In this document: positions 25,149-35,219 of the stretch, piece after piece
Layout: each line of letters begins with the position of its first letter
Position numbering within the stretch: position 1 is the first letter of the stretch
Assembly (NCBI GenBank): GCA_019279435.1
Contig: JAAALK010000079.1
Location: forward strand, 61,700,330-61,764,329
Reading direction: 5' to 3'
Source of the DNA: Zizania palustris
Lineage: Eukaryota; Streptophyta; Magnoliopsida; Poales; Poaceae
DNA length: 64,000 nt
Translations under genes and position numbers: made by a program
Notes under the pieces: model-generated
Databases searched by the model: none
What the model was told of the DNA's origin: nothing
The model's input: the letters and a program-made list of their open reading frames with translations, nothing else

Positions 25149-25983
25149 CTCCCGCCATTTCACCTGTAGCCCTCCCTGTGTTTTGTGATGGTCGAAAGCG
25201 CATCATGATTTGAGGCTGCCGAAGAATCACACTGATGATGCCAGACTGCCTGATGAAGAATCGCATGAGTGTGCCTCTTTACCCTTTACTTGCTTCTTGT
25301 TGGCTTCTTCTTGCAACTTGAACTCCATGTTGATGGCATTGGTTGGCTTGACTGTTTTGAGCCCAGCAGTAAAAATAAATGGTGTCGGTTCCATTTACTG
25401 TCATGTTCAAAGAATCATTTATACAGTGAGTGTATACAAATTATATTTTTTCTATGATTCTTTTATTTTTTTCAAAAAAAATCGATCGGATCTTACACAG
25501 ACCGGTATTGTGTCAAATAAGCCCTTAGTAGACATAGAAATAATATTGTGCGTGGTAGATATATTATTGCAAAACAGAGTCATTACCGTGATTTTTTTAA
25601 AATAATATTTTTTTTAAAAATCAAATCTGAATGCTTGTTTCAAAAAATTGCGGAAGTAATGCGGTTGGTACTTGAAGTGCCGTCTCGATCGGCAATTCAA
25701 GTATCGAATGTGATGTAGTTGGTATTTGAAGTGCTGACTGGAGTTGATGGGCATATAGATTTGATTTTTTTTTAAAAAATATTATTTAAAAAAATACATT
25801 ACCGTAGTGCAGTAGTTATGAGATTAAGTGGTCATGCTTCATCATCTTATTTCATCGAATTGATGGATCATATCAACCAAAGCAAAGAACTTGTCTTTCG
25901 CAACCACGATTAACAGTGCACGCATGCATACGTGATACTTGTCCCTTGTTCACAGAATTCGGAGCACCTCACCTCAAACGCTT
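25149..25983. other. Convergent 3' regions of IPMDH and RTM2-like gene
   Basis: It contains both 3' UTRs, a weak 25210-25605 open frame with no features, and the MITE at 25590-25796. Confidence 0.5.
25590..25796. mobile_element. AT-rich MITE, 9-bp TSD cattaccgt
   Basis: Direct repeats cattaccgt at 25581-25589 and 25797-25805 enclose a 207-bp element. Its ends are imperfect inverted repeats (ATTTTTTTAAAATAATATTT at the left, and the same type reversed at the right). A 9-bp duplication suggests the Mutator superfamily. The core has short motifs such as ggtacttgaagtgcc that are shared with the larger copy at 42791-43159. Confidence 0.7.
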
Positions 25984-27041
25984 TCACATCTCGTCTCTGT
26001 AGATCGCGGCGCCAAGGTCGCCGCCGTGGCCGTGGTCACCAGCGCTACCGCCGGTGGTGGCGTTCTTCAAGGTGTGCCACACGTAGACGGTGATGCTGAC
26101 GAGCACTACGACCGCCACCGCCACGTTCACCAGCAGCCCGTGGCTCGCGGAGACCGGGCTCCTCCGCTGCGCCATGTCCGTCTTCCCGCCACCCGCCACC
26201 TCCTCCGTGGCGCCCTTCTCCTTCTCCTCCGTCGTCCTATCTTCCTGCATCTTCCCTCTCGCCTCCCTATCCGTCTGCTTCTCCTCCTCGTCTTTCGTCT
26301 CCGTGGCGGCCTCCGGCGCCGCTGGCGGCAGTGGCTTCTTGGCCTCTTCCACCTTGTCCTGATCGTTCGGTTTCAGGAGGCTGGCCAGGTCGGACTTACT
26401 CCGGTTGACCGCTCCCGGCGCTGCCACTGGCGCTGGCACCGGAGGCGGCGGCGCTGGAGTGGACGCCGCAGGCTCAGAACGCGACGGCTTCCGAGGCAGC
26501 GACGGCCTGCGCTCTGCAGGCCTCTGGGAAGGAGCAGACGGCAACGTCGTGGGCAGCGCGGGCGCTCTGGGCGGCGGCGACTGCTTTGGCAGCTCAGGAA
26601 GCGCCGGCGGTGGCCTCGAGGCTGCCGCCGGCGCCGGAGGCGCCGGAGGCTGAACGGGCGAGGGGCTCTTCTTCGGGAGCGTGATGGTGAGCGCCTCGTT
26701 CTCGAACTTGGCGCGGATGCCGTCGACATTACAGTCGGCGGGGAGCTGAAAGTCCTTCTGGAAGCGTCTCCACCTGCTGCCGACGATCGGCCGCTCGCCG
26801 TGCGTCCGGAGGCGGCCGTGGTTGTCCACCAGCACCCGAATCTCCTCCCTCTTGAACCCTGCATCCACACACCTCCAAATCAATCCATGGACACGGTCGA
26901 AGTAACCCCTTACCGTCTCGCTAGACGAACTGATCATTTCTTGCCTGGCAGAAAGATCTTGACGGCGTCGGCCTCGGCGGTGCGGATCCACTCGACGGCG
27001 GCGTCGTACTCATCGAAGGTGCGGCTCATGCTCCTGTCCAT
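25984..27041 (-). CDS. RTM2-like protein: small heat-shock (ACD) domain with C-terminal membrane anchor
   Basis: The two coding exons are 26945-27041 and 25984-26858, giving 323 residues. The N-terminal alpha-crystallin-type domain (about 1-100) begins MDRSMSRTFDEYDAAVEWI. It includes GFKREEIRVLVDNHGRLRTHG and ends with LTITLPKK. A long Pro/Ala-rich linker and a charged stretch (DEEEKQTDREARGKMQEDR) follow. One membrane segment (LLVNVAVAVVVLVSITVYVW) leaves a short tail ending YRDEM. This is the layout of Arabidopsis RESTRICTED TEV MOVEMENT 2 and its many relatives. In Arabidopsis RTM2 limits long-distance movement of potyviruses in phloem; for this grass protein that role is not implied. The intron has a GC donor (CCAG|GCAAGA); reading through gives an immediate stop. 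A TATA box lies about 120 bp upstream of the start. Confidence 0.88.
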
Positions 27042-28020
27042 GGCGTCCCTAGCTAGATCGCTTGCTCGAGCTGCTGCTGCTGCAGCTGCAAAACGATTGC
27101 CTCTGCTAGCTGCTAATGCTGAAGAGATGGTTGATGCTGATGGCCTCTTGTGGCTGACGCATATATAGTCCCTAAGGCACAGGCAAGTTGAGCAGATGCA
27201 GGACTTGCCGTGGAGAAGAACATGATTCTTGGATGGATCGGACTTAGCTTTGTGTGCAAGTGATCAATCGCCTGCAATTTTCTCTTCTACCAGCTGCCAA
27301 GGCAAGGTGATCAATTATTCCTTGCTTGGTTTTGGAACTGCAAAATCCATGTGGATTTGCAGGTGTTCATTTGCTACTCAAGAGAAGCATATCAGCTAGG
27401 GTGGGATAGTATTAATTAGTATCACACAGTGGAATTCTCTCTCTTTTTTTCTTCATCAACAACTACAACATCAAATTATTAAATTACTTTTATTAAATTC
27501 ATCATGAAAAAATGTATTTATTTGTTATCATAGATGTTGATGTTTTTTTGTTCAAGGTTAAAAGAACTTAGAAAATCGAAGCACTTACAATATGAAATGG
27601 ATGGAATAGTAACATTTCCATCTCAAACATTATTTTTTCATAATCACTGTCATCGACCTCATTGCAAACGACAACAACATTTCCATGAAATAAGTTTGAA
27701 GATGAAGGGAACGAGATGCAAATGCGCTCGCAAATGGAGTTTGTTCTGTCTGCACAGTTCTGTGACACCGACAATCTGCATATGGAAATACTTCAGCAGT
27801 GTTGGCATTGTGAGCGGTGTTCTCACGGAATTCAACCAAGTTACAGCTGGTGACTCCGCATCAAATCCATTAATACAACGAAATTGTTCATACAATCTTG
27901 TATGGAAATCAACTATGAATCTCTTTGCTTCTCTACATGAACAGATATCCTGACCGACATAGTCATAGAAGATGCTACTCGAATTGCACTGCCTTGTTCA
28001 TGCGGCCAAACCGTGGCGAT
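27042..28020. other. Intergenic between RTM2-like and BSD2-like genes
   Basis: The left part is the RTM2-like promoter. The right part is presumably the 3' UTR of the BSD2-like gene. Overlapping open frames at 27534-27953 on both strands have no domain and no splice support. Confidence 0.45.
27161..27167 (-). promoter_or_regulatory. TATA box of the RTM2-like gene
   Basis: The minus strand reads CTATATATGCG about 120 bp upstream of the ATG at 27041, a suitable distance for a plant TATA box and leader. Confidence 0.5.
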
Positions 28021-29602
28021 TCACGTGTGTCCACGGCCGCCACACTTGGAGCACATAATGTTCCCGGTGCCTCCACAGCCTACAGCAATGGCAGCACAAG
28101 TGTGTTCAGATCATGCATAAGCCATATAGTGGTAACAAACTTACTGCAAAGAAATGATTCTCAAGCTAGTATACCTAGACATCTGACTTTTACGATGATT
28201 CCTTGGCTCTCTAATATGGAGTCGATGTACAAGCCTGAACCAGCACAAGTTGCACACAGCACTGCACCTTTAGTTTCACAATTAATGCAGGGAGGATTTC
28301 CCCCAACGTTCTTCTTTTCCAGATCTAAACCAGCCGGTGTGCCAATATCCTCCTCTGGAACAGATTTGTCATAGCAGAACAATGATTCAAGGTTGCTCTT
28401 GTTCCTTTGCAGGTCATAAGTTGCAGCTGCTCTAATCTGAATGGATATGAGAGAAAATTATGAATATATCAACCCAAACTTCTTAGGATGGCTACTTAGC
28501 TGGTCAATCTGAATCAGCATCATTCCCACCCATAAAAACCCTTCTTGTGTAATCCAGCTAATAAAATGTACGTGGGAACTGAACACCAGAAGGTCCAGAA
28601 TACCAGATATTAAGCAGTATATTGCTCTCAAAAATCACAATTGCAGTGGCTAGATTAGACTAGCATACTAAGAACAAGTATTGCAAAAAGAAAAGAAAAA
28701 ATGTAACAAGCCAACAACAACATCGCATGGAAATATCACGAAATTGTACCATTATTGCTCCTGCCAATGCTTCATTGTGTGTGATTCATTTACATCAATG
28801 CAATAAGGCTGTGAATCCTGAACAACATTGACTGACGTTACTGTCACCAATCGACTTGTAAGTAATTGTCCATAAATCATAACTTGACACCAAAACAGTT
28901 TAAGGAACCATAAGCACCAAAAAGTTATGTTTGCAAAGATGAAAATATATGACAAGAACATAAGACACCAATATTTCCTGGGAAATCTATAGAGTTCTCT
29001 AGGGTGCAGAAAATAAAATTGAATGCACAAGTCCTAGTGAATTGTGCCAAAGGATTGCAGCTTCTCCTTACCCATGTTCATTTCGATGTCTTAATTTCAG
29101 CATTATGCCATTATTTTAGCAGATCTGACGCAATATGTTTTTAATAGGCCATCGATCTAGGAATCATCTCCAATGGCTAACACTTTGGATCAAGAAAGTA
29201 CTTGCTAGTGGCTTCTACTTTCTTTCCAACAAGCAAAGCACTGGACAATTTGGGTCAAAAGTAGTCCGAAAAATGATAAAAGGACGCCCGGAAAGCATAA
29301 AAATTCTCACTGCCTTGGAACTTGGAAGTATCTGCCCGCAAGAAAAGCATCGGATTTACACCCCTAACGATCCCCAACATCCCGCACTGATCGGACTGAC
29401 CCAAAGCACCCTGATAGCCACACAAGGTAACAGCAACGAAGCGAGATGCGAGGCACGGAGGCCACCTCACCTCGGCGGAAACCGCGCGAGAGGCGGGGCG
29501 GGCCGACGCGAAGCGCGACGTCAGGGACAGGGACAGGGATCCCCGCCCGCGGCGCGGCGTCGGCGATGCTGGCGGCGGGAGGTGCCTAGCGGAGACCTCC
29601 AT
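28021..29602 (-). CDS. Plastid BSD2/DnaJ-type zinc-finger protein
   Basis: The three coding exons are 29471-29602, 28175-28436 and 28021-28079, giving 150 residues. The first 45 residues are Arg/Ser/Pro/Ala-rich with almost no acidic residues, like a chloroplast transit peptide. The C-terminal half has four CxxCxGxG-type repeats (CINCETKG, CATCAGSG, CLGCGGTG, CSKCGGRG), the zinc-binding module of DnaJ proteins without a J domain. Proteins of this layout include BSD2, which assists Rubisco large-subunit folding, and other plastid thiol chaperones. Which of these it is cannot be told here, because the part before the repeats is not conserved enough to judge by eye. The last intron splits a Gly codon inside the third repeat. 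Expected location is the stroma or thylakoid. Confidence 0.85.
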
Positions 29603-29998
29603 GCGCTCCGGCTCCGGTGGGTGGGAGGCAGCGGCAAACCCCTCCTCGCTTCGCTCCGCAGTGGGGTGGGGGAGGAGAGGAGAAGAGAAGAAGAGACTCG
29701 TCGAACCGATGCGAGAAATGGAGCTTCGGGTTCATCGCCACAAGTACGGAGCCCGTCCCTTACTGTTGGAACGAAATGTTCACACCGCTTTCCCTTTGAT
29801 AAAATAATATAAATTTGCTTTATATGATATTTTTATTTAAGGATATATTAATAAAACGAAATTTTACTCTTATTTATATAAATAAATTTATATGGAATAT
29901 AATATATACTCCGTACTTAGTTTAAGTATTATTAAAATATATATTTCAAGTGTCACGAGGTGTAGAATACATTCATATCGAACTTAACGATCATATTG
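29603..29998. other. Intergenic, BSD2-like promoter to tRNA-Gly
   Basis: It is GC-rich near the gene start and very AT-rich from about 29800. Nothing else was recognised. Confidence 0.45.
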
Positions 29999-30069
29999 GC
30001 ACCAGTGGTCTAGTGGTAGAATAGTACCCTGCCACGGTACAGACCCGGGTTCGATTCCCGGCTGGTGCA
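29999..30069 (+). tRNA. trnG-GCC: tRNA-Gly, anticodon GCC
   Basis: The 71-nt sequence folds as a cloverleaf. The acceptor stem GCACCAG pairs with CTGGTGC, with A as the discriminator base. The anticodon stem GTACC/GGTAC encloses loop CTGCCAC, with anticodon GCC at 30031-30033. The T arm is CGGG-TTCGATT-CCCG. The A and B boxes are intact. A T-rich run that ends Pol III transcription follows at once (about 30072-30080). No intron and no encoded CCA, as expected for a nuclear gene. Confidence 0.97.
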
Positions 30070-30070
30070 T

Positions 30071-30080
30071 GTTTTTTTTT
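30071..30080 (+). terminator. Pol III oligo-T terminator of tRNA-Gly
   Basis: A run of T directly after the tRNA (tgttttttttt) is the usual RNA polymerase III stop. Confidence 0.8.
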
Positions 30081-30686
30081 CGCACTCCAGTCTTCCTCAA
30101 ACAATTTATTTGGATGATATCTCAGTCAGATATTATTAATTGTGCATGCATTAACCGATAAATATTATACACAATTTGGAATGCTAAAAATAAAGTTTTT
30201 TTTAAACGTGGTGAGTAGTTTCTCTCTTCTTGTTTGAATTGGAATACCTCTACTGATTTCACTGTCACGATGTCATGCAATCCGAATAAATTATCTAGGA
30301 GTATCACTAAAGCATACTGATTTCACCTTCCTTTGCTTCTCAGTTCGATCTCATTGTTACTCTCCAAGCTCCATGGACCATGCTGCAGGTTGCCAACCCT
30401 CCCTTCCCATCTCTAACCCATCCTAGCGACACACGGAAGAGCATGTAATGGTGGTTCTTGGATGGAAAAGTTTGAATCATCTTTTTGATTGCTTTTTTCC
30501 TATGTGGTTCTTCGTCATCACACGTTCAGTTCTATCCAAAATCGCCTGTCCTTGTCCTCCCATCTCCAAAAAAAAGCAGGCCACTAGAATAGTCGATCCC
30601 TAATTCACATTTCGCACTTGTCCGGGTAGCTCTAGCCTCTACGTCCCGCGCGTTCTTGAGCTGGTTCTTGCGCTAGCTCGTCGATC
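30081..30686. other. Intergenic, glucanase promoter
   Basis: No coding content. No clear TATA box was found close to the glucanase start. The short frames are not convincing. Confidence 0.4.
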
Positions 30687-32538
30687 ATGGCGGGCTCTGA
30701 TCGGAGGCCGGCCGTCGGCGTCGCGTTCGCTTCCCTTGTGCTGCTGGCCGTGGGCGGAGGAGTCGGGCTGCTGCCGGCGGCAGAGGGGCTCGGGGTGAAC
30801 TGGGGCACGTTGGCGTCGCACCCGCTGCCGCCGCGGGCGGTAGTGCAGATGCTTCAGGACAATGGCATCAAAAAGGTGAAGCTGTTCGACGCCGACGCAG
30901 AGACGATGGAGGCGCTCGCCGGCAGCGGCGTTGAGGTGATGGTGGCCATCCCAAACAACCTGCTCGACCTGTTGACGGACTACGCCGCCGCCAGGGACTG
31001 GGTGCACGCCAACGTCAGCAGCTACAGCTTCGACGGCGGCGTCGACATCAAGTGAGTAGTCCAGAACTGAACTAGCTCCTTGCTAGCTTGATCATCTCCT
31101 CTCCGCTTCAGATTTTCAGATGCTCTGCTCTGCTCTGCAGTCTGCATGGTGCAATCTGGTTCCAAAGAAAGAAAGATTTTCAGAACTGGATAGTCTTTAT
31201 GACATGGAACTGTGTTAATACAAAGAGTTAAAAGAAAGAAAGATCAAAGAAGTGTTTTTTATTCAAAAAGGTCATCATCTGGAGTTCCAAATGATTTGCT
31301 CAATCTGTGTTTGCAAATTAGATAAGATAGTCATGACTGTATGATTAAGTTTGCAAATTATGCTGAGATTTCCGCTGGTAGATAATTCGGTTTCTTGAAT
31401 CAAAATTCGTTGCAGATACGTCGCAGTTGGGAATGAGCCCTTCCTGTCGTCTTTCAATGGCACGTTCCTCAACGTCACCTTCCCTGCTCTGCAGAACATC
31501 CAACGAGCTCTCGACGACGCCGGCCATGGTGACGCAATCAAGGCCACCGTGCCGCTGAACGCTGAAGTGTACAACTCGCCCAAGGACAACCCGGTGCCGT
31601 CGGCCGGGCGGTTCCGGACGGACATCGCCGACCTGATGACGGAGATCGTGCAGTTCATGAACCGGACCGGCGCGCCGTTCACCGTCAACATCTACCCGTT
31701 CTTGAGCCTGTATGACAACGATGACTTCCCGCTCGACTTCGCCTTCTTCGACGGCAACGGCAGCCCTGTCGTGGACAACGGCATCCAGTACACCAACGTG
31801 TTCGACGCCAACTTCGATACGCTGGTGTCGGCGCTGAGCTCGGCGGGCGTCGGCGGCCTGCCGATCGTCGTCGGTGAGGTCGGCTGGCCGACCGACGGCC
31901 ACAAGCACGCCAGGGCCGACTACGCGGAGCGGTTCTACGCCGGACTGCTGCGGAAGCTGGCGGCCAACGCCGGCACGCCGCTGCGGGCGAACCAGTACAT
32001 GGAGGTGTACCTGTTCAGCCTCGTCGACGAGGACACCAAGAGCGTGGCGCCGGGCAACTTCGAGCGGCACTGGGGCATCCTGCGGTACGACGGCCAGCCC
32101 AAGTACGCCATGGACCTGTCCGGGCAGGGCCGGAACACGGCGCTCGCGGCGGCGCGCAGTCTCCGGTACCTACCACGCGCGTGGTGCGTGCTCAACCCCA
32201 TCGCCTCGCCGGATGACATGAGCAGGCTCGGCGACAACGTCAACTACGCCTGCACCTTCGCCGACTGCACCTCGCTGGTCTACGGCTCGACGTGCAACGG
32301 CATGGACGCCGCAGGCAACGCGTCCTACGCGTTCAACGCCTACTTCCAGGTGCAAAACCAGGTACAGGAGTCCTGCGGCTTCCAGGGCCTCGCCGTGCAG
32401 ACGCTGCAGAACCCATCCACGGACGCCTGCAACTTCACCATACAGATCGAGCCGTCAGCGGCCGGTCAGCCGGTGGCCATGGCGGCGGCGGCGACCGCCG
32501 TGCTGCTCTCCGTTCTCGTCGTCATGGCTTCCCCATGA
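30687..32538 (+). CDS. GPI-anchored glucan endo-1,3-beta-glucosidase (GH17 + X8)
   Basis: The two coding exons are 30687-31051 and 31416-32538, giving 495 residues. The enzyme family cleaves beta-1,3-glucan (callose) at the cell surface, often at plasmodesmata. A signal peptide (VAFASLVLLAVGGGVGLLPA) precedes the GH17 start LGVNWGTLASHPLPP. The acid/base Glu129 lies in VAVGNEPF and the nucleophile Glu276 in VVGEVGWPT. A Cys-rich X8/CBM43 domain follows (from about 377: AWCVLNP, NYACTFADCTSLVYGSTCNG, ESCGFQG). A C-terminal hydrophobic tail (AAAATAVLLSVLVVMASP) after Ser/Ala residues is a GPI-anchor signal. Several N-glycosylation sites (NVS, NGT, NVT, NRT, NAS, NFT) are visible. All catalytic parts are present, so it should be active. 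Confidence 0.95.
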
Positions 32539-32924
32539 TTGATGTGAAGTTAATACTAGGTTATGTACGTGACAGTACAGGTTACACTTGTACATGTTTT
32601 TCTTTGATTTTGTACATCTCTATTTTATGATTTTTTATTAATAATATTTTGTTGATGAATTTTCAATTCTAGATAGCATACTACTGGAATAAAAAACAAT
32701 GTATTTACCTGTGTTATTCAACTATCAATAAAGAAATATGTCAATACTCAAGAGAGCAACTGGCGGGAAGTCGAAAGCTCAAACAAATGACCAACTTTTA
32801 GGCGAGCTTTTCGAAAACGAAAAGTACACAAATTATGATTACATGGAAAGCCCAGAAAGCAGTGAAATGTGAGCTTTCCGTAGCTTTCCAACTCCATCTG
32901 CGCTGTCTCCCTCTCCTTCGGTCT

Positions 32925-33270
32925 TGTGGTGCCGCCGCCCAGCCCCACCCCATTCAGCGTCGCCCCGTCCTTCCCCGCGCGCCCCGTTTGGCATCACCCC
33001 ACCCTTCCTCGCCGCCCCGCCCGACGTCACTGTTGTCCGGCCCCTGTCGGCTGTCACCCCTCCCGGCATCGCCACTGCCCGACCTCCCGCCCCGCCCCGC
33101 GTCGTCATCCCCCGGCCTCCTCACCCCGCCCAACGTCGTCGTCGCCCAGCCCCACCGTCTCTTTCGGTGTCGCCACCGCTCAGCCTCCCCACCTTGCTCG
33201 GCGTCGTCGTCGCCTGGCCCCATCGCCTCTTCCGGCGTCGTCACCGCTTGGCCTCCCCGCCCCACTCTAT
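32925..33270. repeat. C-rich imperfect repeat block
   Basis: About 345 bp with almost no G-rich runs on the plus strand. Variants of cgtcgtc-gcc-ggcc-cccc-gcc recur at roughly 60-bp steps. All three plus frames stay open because stop codons are rare, giving overlapping Pro/Arg/Ser-rich frames. No single frame is favoured, so it is treated as a degenerate minisatellite or part of an old element, not a gene. Confidence 0.5.
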
Positions 33271-33647
33271 CTTACCCATTCTAAAAAATAAGTTGTCAAA
33301 CGGTATTAGCTTTTCAAAAGCTAGCTTTCAAAAAGTCATCCTTCTGAGTTATAAAATCTAAGTTGTAAAAGACAAAAATCAATTTTCTAGAAAGCTTGAA
33401 AAACTAAAGCTCTGATAAATAGAACTTACATACGGATGTTTATTTTTACGCTTTTTTTGGTATTGGTATGTAGAAATTGGAATTTCGTCAAAAAAATATT
33501 TACAAAAAATCTTTTTTTTTGCTATATGATTTTCATAGGCCGGACGAGTTGTTTATTTGAATTAAACTCCGGCCCATCGAAACGGGACCTCACGCTGGAG
33601 ACTTTTGTTAGTTTCGTACCACGGTACCACCCCGCGTAGCTTTGGAG

Positions 33648-34394
33648 GAGAAAATTGGCTATTTGCCACTCTCAATACCGCGCTCCGCAAAAATACCATT
33701 TTCGTCGTGTCATTTGCAAAAATACCATTTTCATCATAGGAACTTTGATTTTCCTGCCATTCCACCCTTTTATATATTTTTAAAATTCTTTTGCTGTTTT
33801 TTGTCATGGGAAAGGACTAATTTGCCCCTACCTAAATTTGTGTGACCTCATACCATCTGCGAGCAGAGATGCAGATCATCATGCACCATGAGCAAGTGAG
33901 TTATCGTATCAGAAAAAGGAATATCTTATGAGTATGAAACAAGTACAAGATCACACATCATGAGCAGAGCTATATATCACACCAAAAATTGTTCATTCTT
34001 GCTCCTTTCTTGAGTGTTGACAGTGTCTAGATGGCGGCCGTGGCGAGCGTTGGGCGAGGCAGCAAGCGGAGGGCGGCAGCGGCAAGCTGAGGGCTGCGGC
34101 CGCGCACAATGGCAGCGCACGGAGGACGGTGGTATTTGCAGCGGCTAGCGGAGGGTTTGCTCGGTGCGCACACAAGCGTTCTCCATTCACCAACGAACGA
34201 TGATACAAGGTTAGGGGTAAATTAGTCTTTTCCATGACAGAAAACAACAACAACAAAAATAAAAATGCATAAAAGGTTGGAATGGCAGGAAAATCAAAGT
34301 TCCAACGAAGAAAGTGGCATTTTTGCGAAACGCACAATGAAAATGGTATTTTTGCGAAGCGCACTATTGATAGTGGCAAAAAGCCAATTTTCTC
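33648..34394. mobile_element. Mutator-like (MULE) non-autonomous element, possible Pack-MULE
   Basis: The long terminal inverted repeats (each about 200 bp) begin GAGAAAATTGGCTATTTGCC at the left and end with the inverse of that type at the right (GCCAATTTTCTC). Identical 9-bp repeats gctttggag flank it at 33639-33647 and 34395-34403, which is diagnostic of Mutator. The arms are AT-rich, but the interior 34025-34195 is sharply GC-rich and stays open on the minus strand. That contrast is typical of Pack-MULEs that have picked up a host gene fragment; the source is unknown. No transposase is seen. Confidence 0.88.
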
Positions 34395-34410
34395 GCTTTG
34401 GAGGAAGTAA

Positions 34411-35104
34411 GAGCATCTCCAGCATCTCCCCTAAAACTCATCCCCTATACTTCACATATAGGGGATGACCCTAAAAGATTCCACCCCTATACAACTTCGG
34501 TCTCCAGCAGCTTCCCTAAAATTCATTCCCTATATTTTTGAATCCTCTATTTTATTATTATCTAACAATAAAAATTCTAACGACTATATTTTCAACGGCT
34601 ATATCTCTAACATATATACTATTACGTATGATCATTATTGTTATTGATGATTGATAAATTTTTTATTATCATTCAACGGTAAAAATTACAACGGTTATAT
34701 TTTCAACAACTATATTTTCATTGTGAATTTTTATTTTTTCATAAATAAATAAATATCCTATAATTAGTCTAAATAGTTGATCTCAAAAACATCTTAAAAA
34801 TTATAAAGAAAATAAAATTTTCTTTTAATTTTAATTTTTAATTTTAAGTTTTCTTTTTTCTCTTTTCTTTTTTATTTTCTTTTTTCCTTCTCTTCTTTCT
34901 CTTTTTTCCTTTCTTTTTTTCTTTCTTTCTCCCGGTGCTGATGTGGCATGGATAGGGGGAGGAGAGAGAACCCCCAGGTTTGGGGGATGGGGAGAGAGGA
35001 GTAGGGGATGAGATAGGGTAGGGGATGGAATAGAGGAGCTGCTGGAGGACGAATTTCAGGCTAAATCCCGGATGAAGTAGGGGAGCTGCTGGAGATGCTG
35101 GGCC
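34411..35104. mobile_element. MITE with GAGCATCTCCAGCA-type ends, TSD ggaagtaa
   Basis: The left end GAGCATCTCCAGCATCTCCC is mirrored at the right by GGGAGCTGCTGGAGATGCT followed by gggcc. Direct repeats ggaagtaa lie at 34403-34410 and 35105-35112. The arms also share cccctata/tagggg words in inverted orientation, and the core is AT-rich with a long T/C-rich tract. An 8-bp duplication points to hAT, but the ends are not perfectly symmetrical, so the superfamily is uncertain. Its left target copy overlaps the MULE target copy by one base. Confidence 0.75.
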
Positions 35105-35219
35105 GGAAGTAACTCTCCCCTTATCCCCTCGCTATCCCCTCTGCCATTCCCACCTCGTCGCACACCACCGCCACCTCCTCCCTCTTCCGCCGCTGCACCG
35201 CCGCGCGGCGCTGAGCGAA

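Larger units (their letters stand above)
32539..35219. other. Intergenic, glucanase 3' end to NusB-like leader, transposon-rich
   Basis: After the glucanase 3' UTR there is a strongly C-rich block (about 32920-33270), then AT-rich DNA, then the two side-by-side elements at 33648-34394 and 34411-35104. The last 110 bp are the NusB-like leader. Confidence 0.55.

Noticed and set aside
25939..27168. 409-residue plus-strand frame over the RTM2-like gene
   Set aside because: It is an Arg-rich shadow of the GC-rich minus-strand gene, with no domain.
29135..29812. 225-residue plus frame opposite the BSD2-like first exon
   Set aside because: It overlaps the antisense transit-peptide exon and intron and shows no recognisable motif.
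31345..32070. 241-residue minus-strand frame over the glucanase
   Set aside because: It is the antisense shadow of GC-rich GH17 coding sequence.
32835..33361. Overlapping Pro-rich frames of 120-149 residues
   Set aside because: Three frames are open at once because of the C-rich composition; none has a start context or domain.
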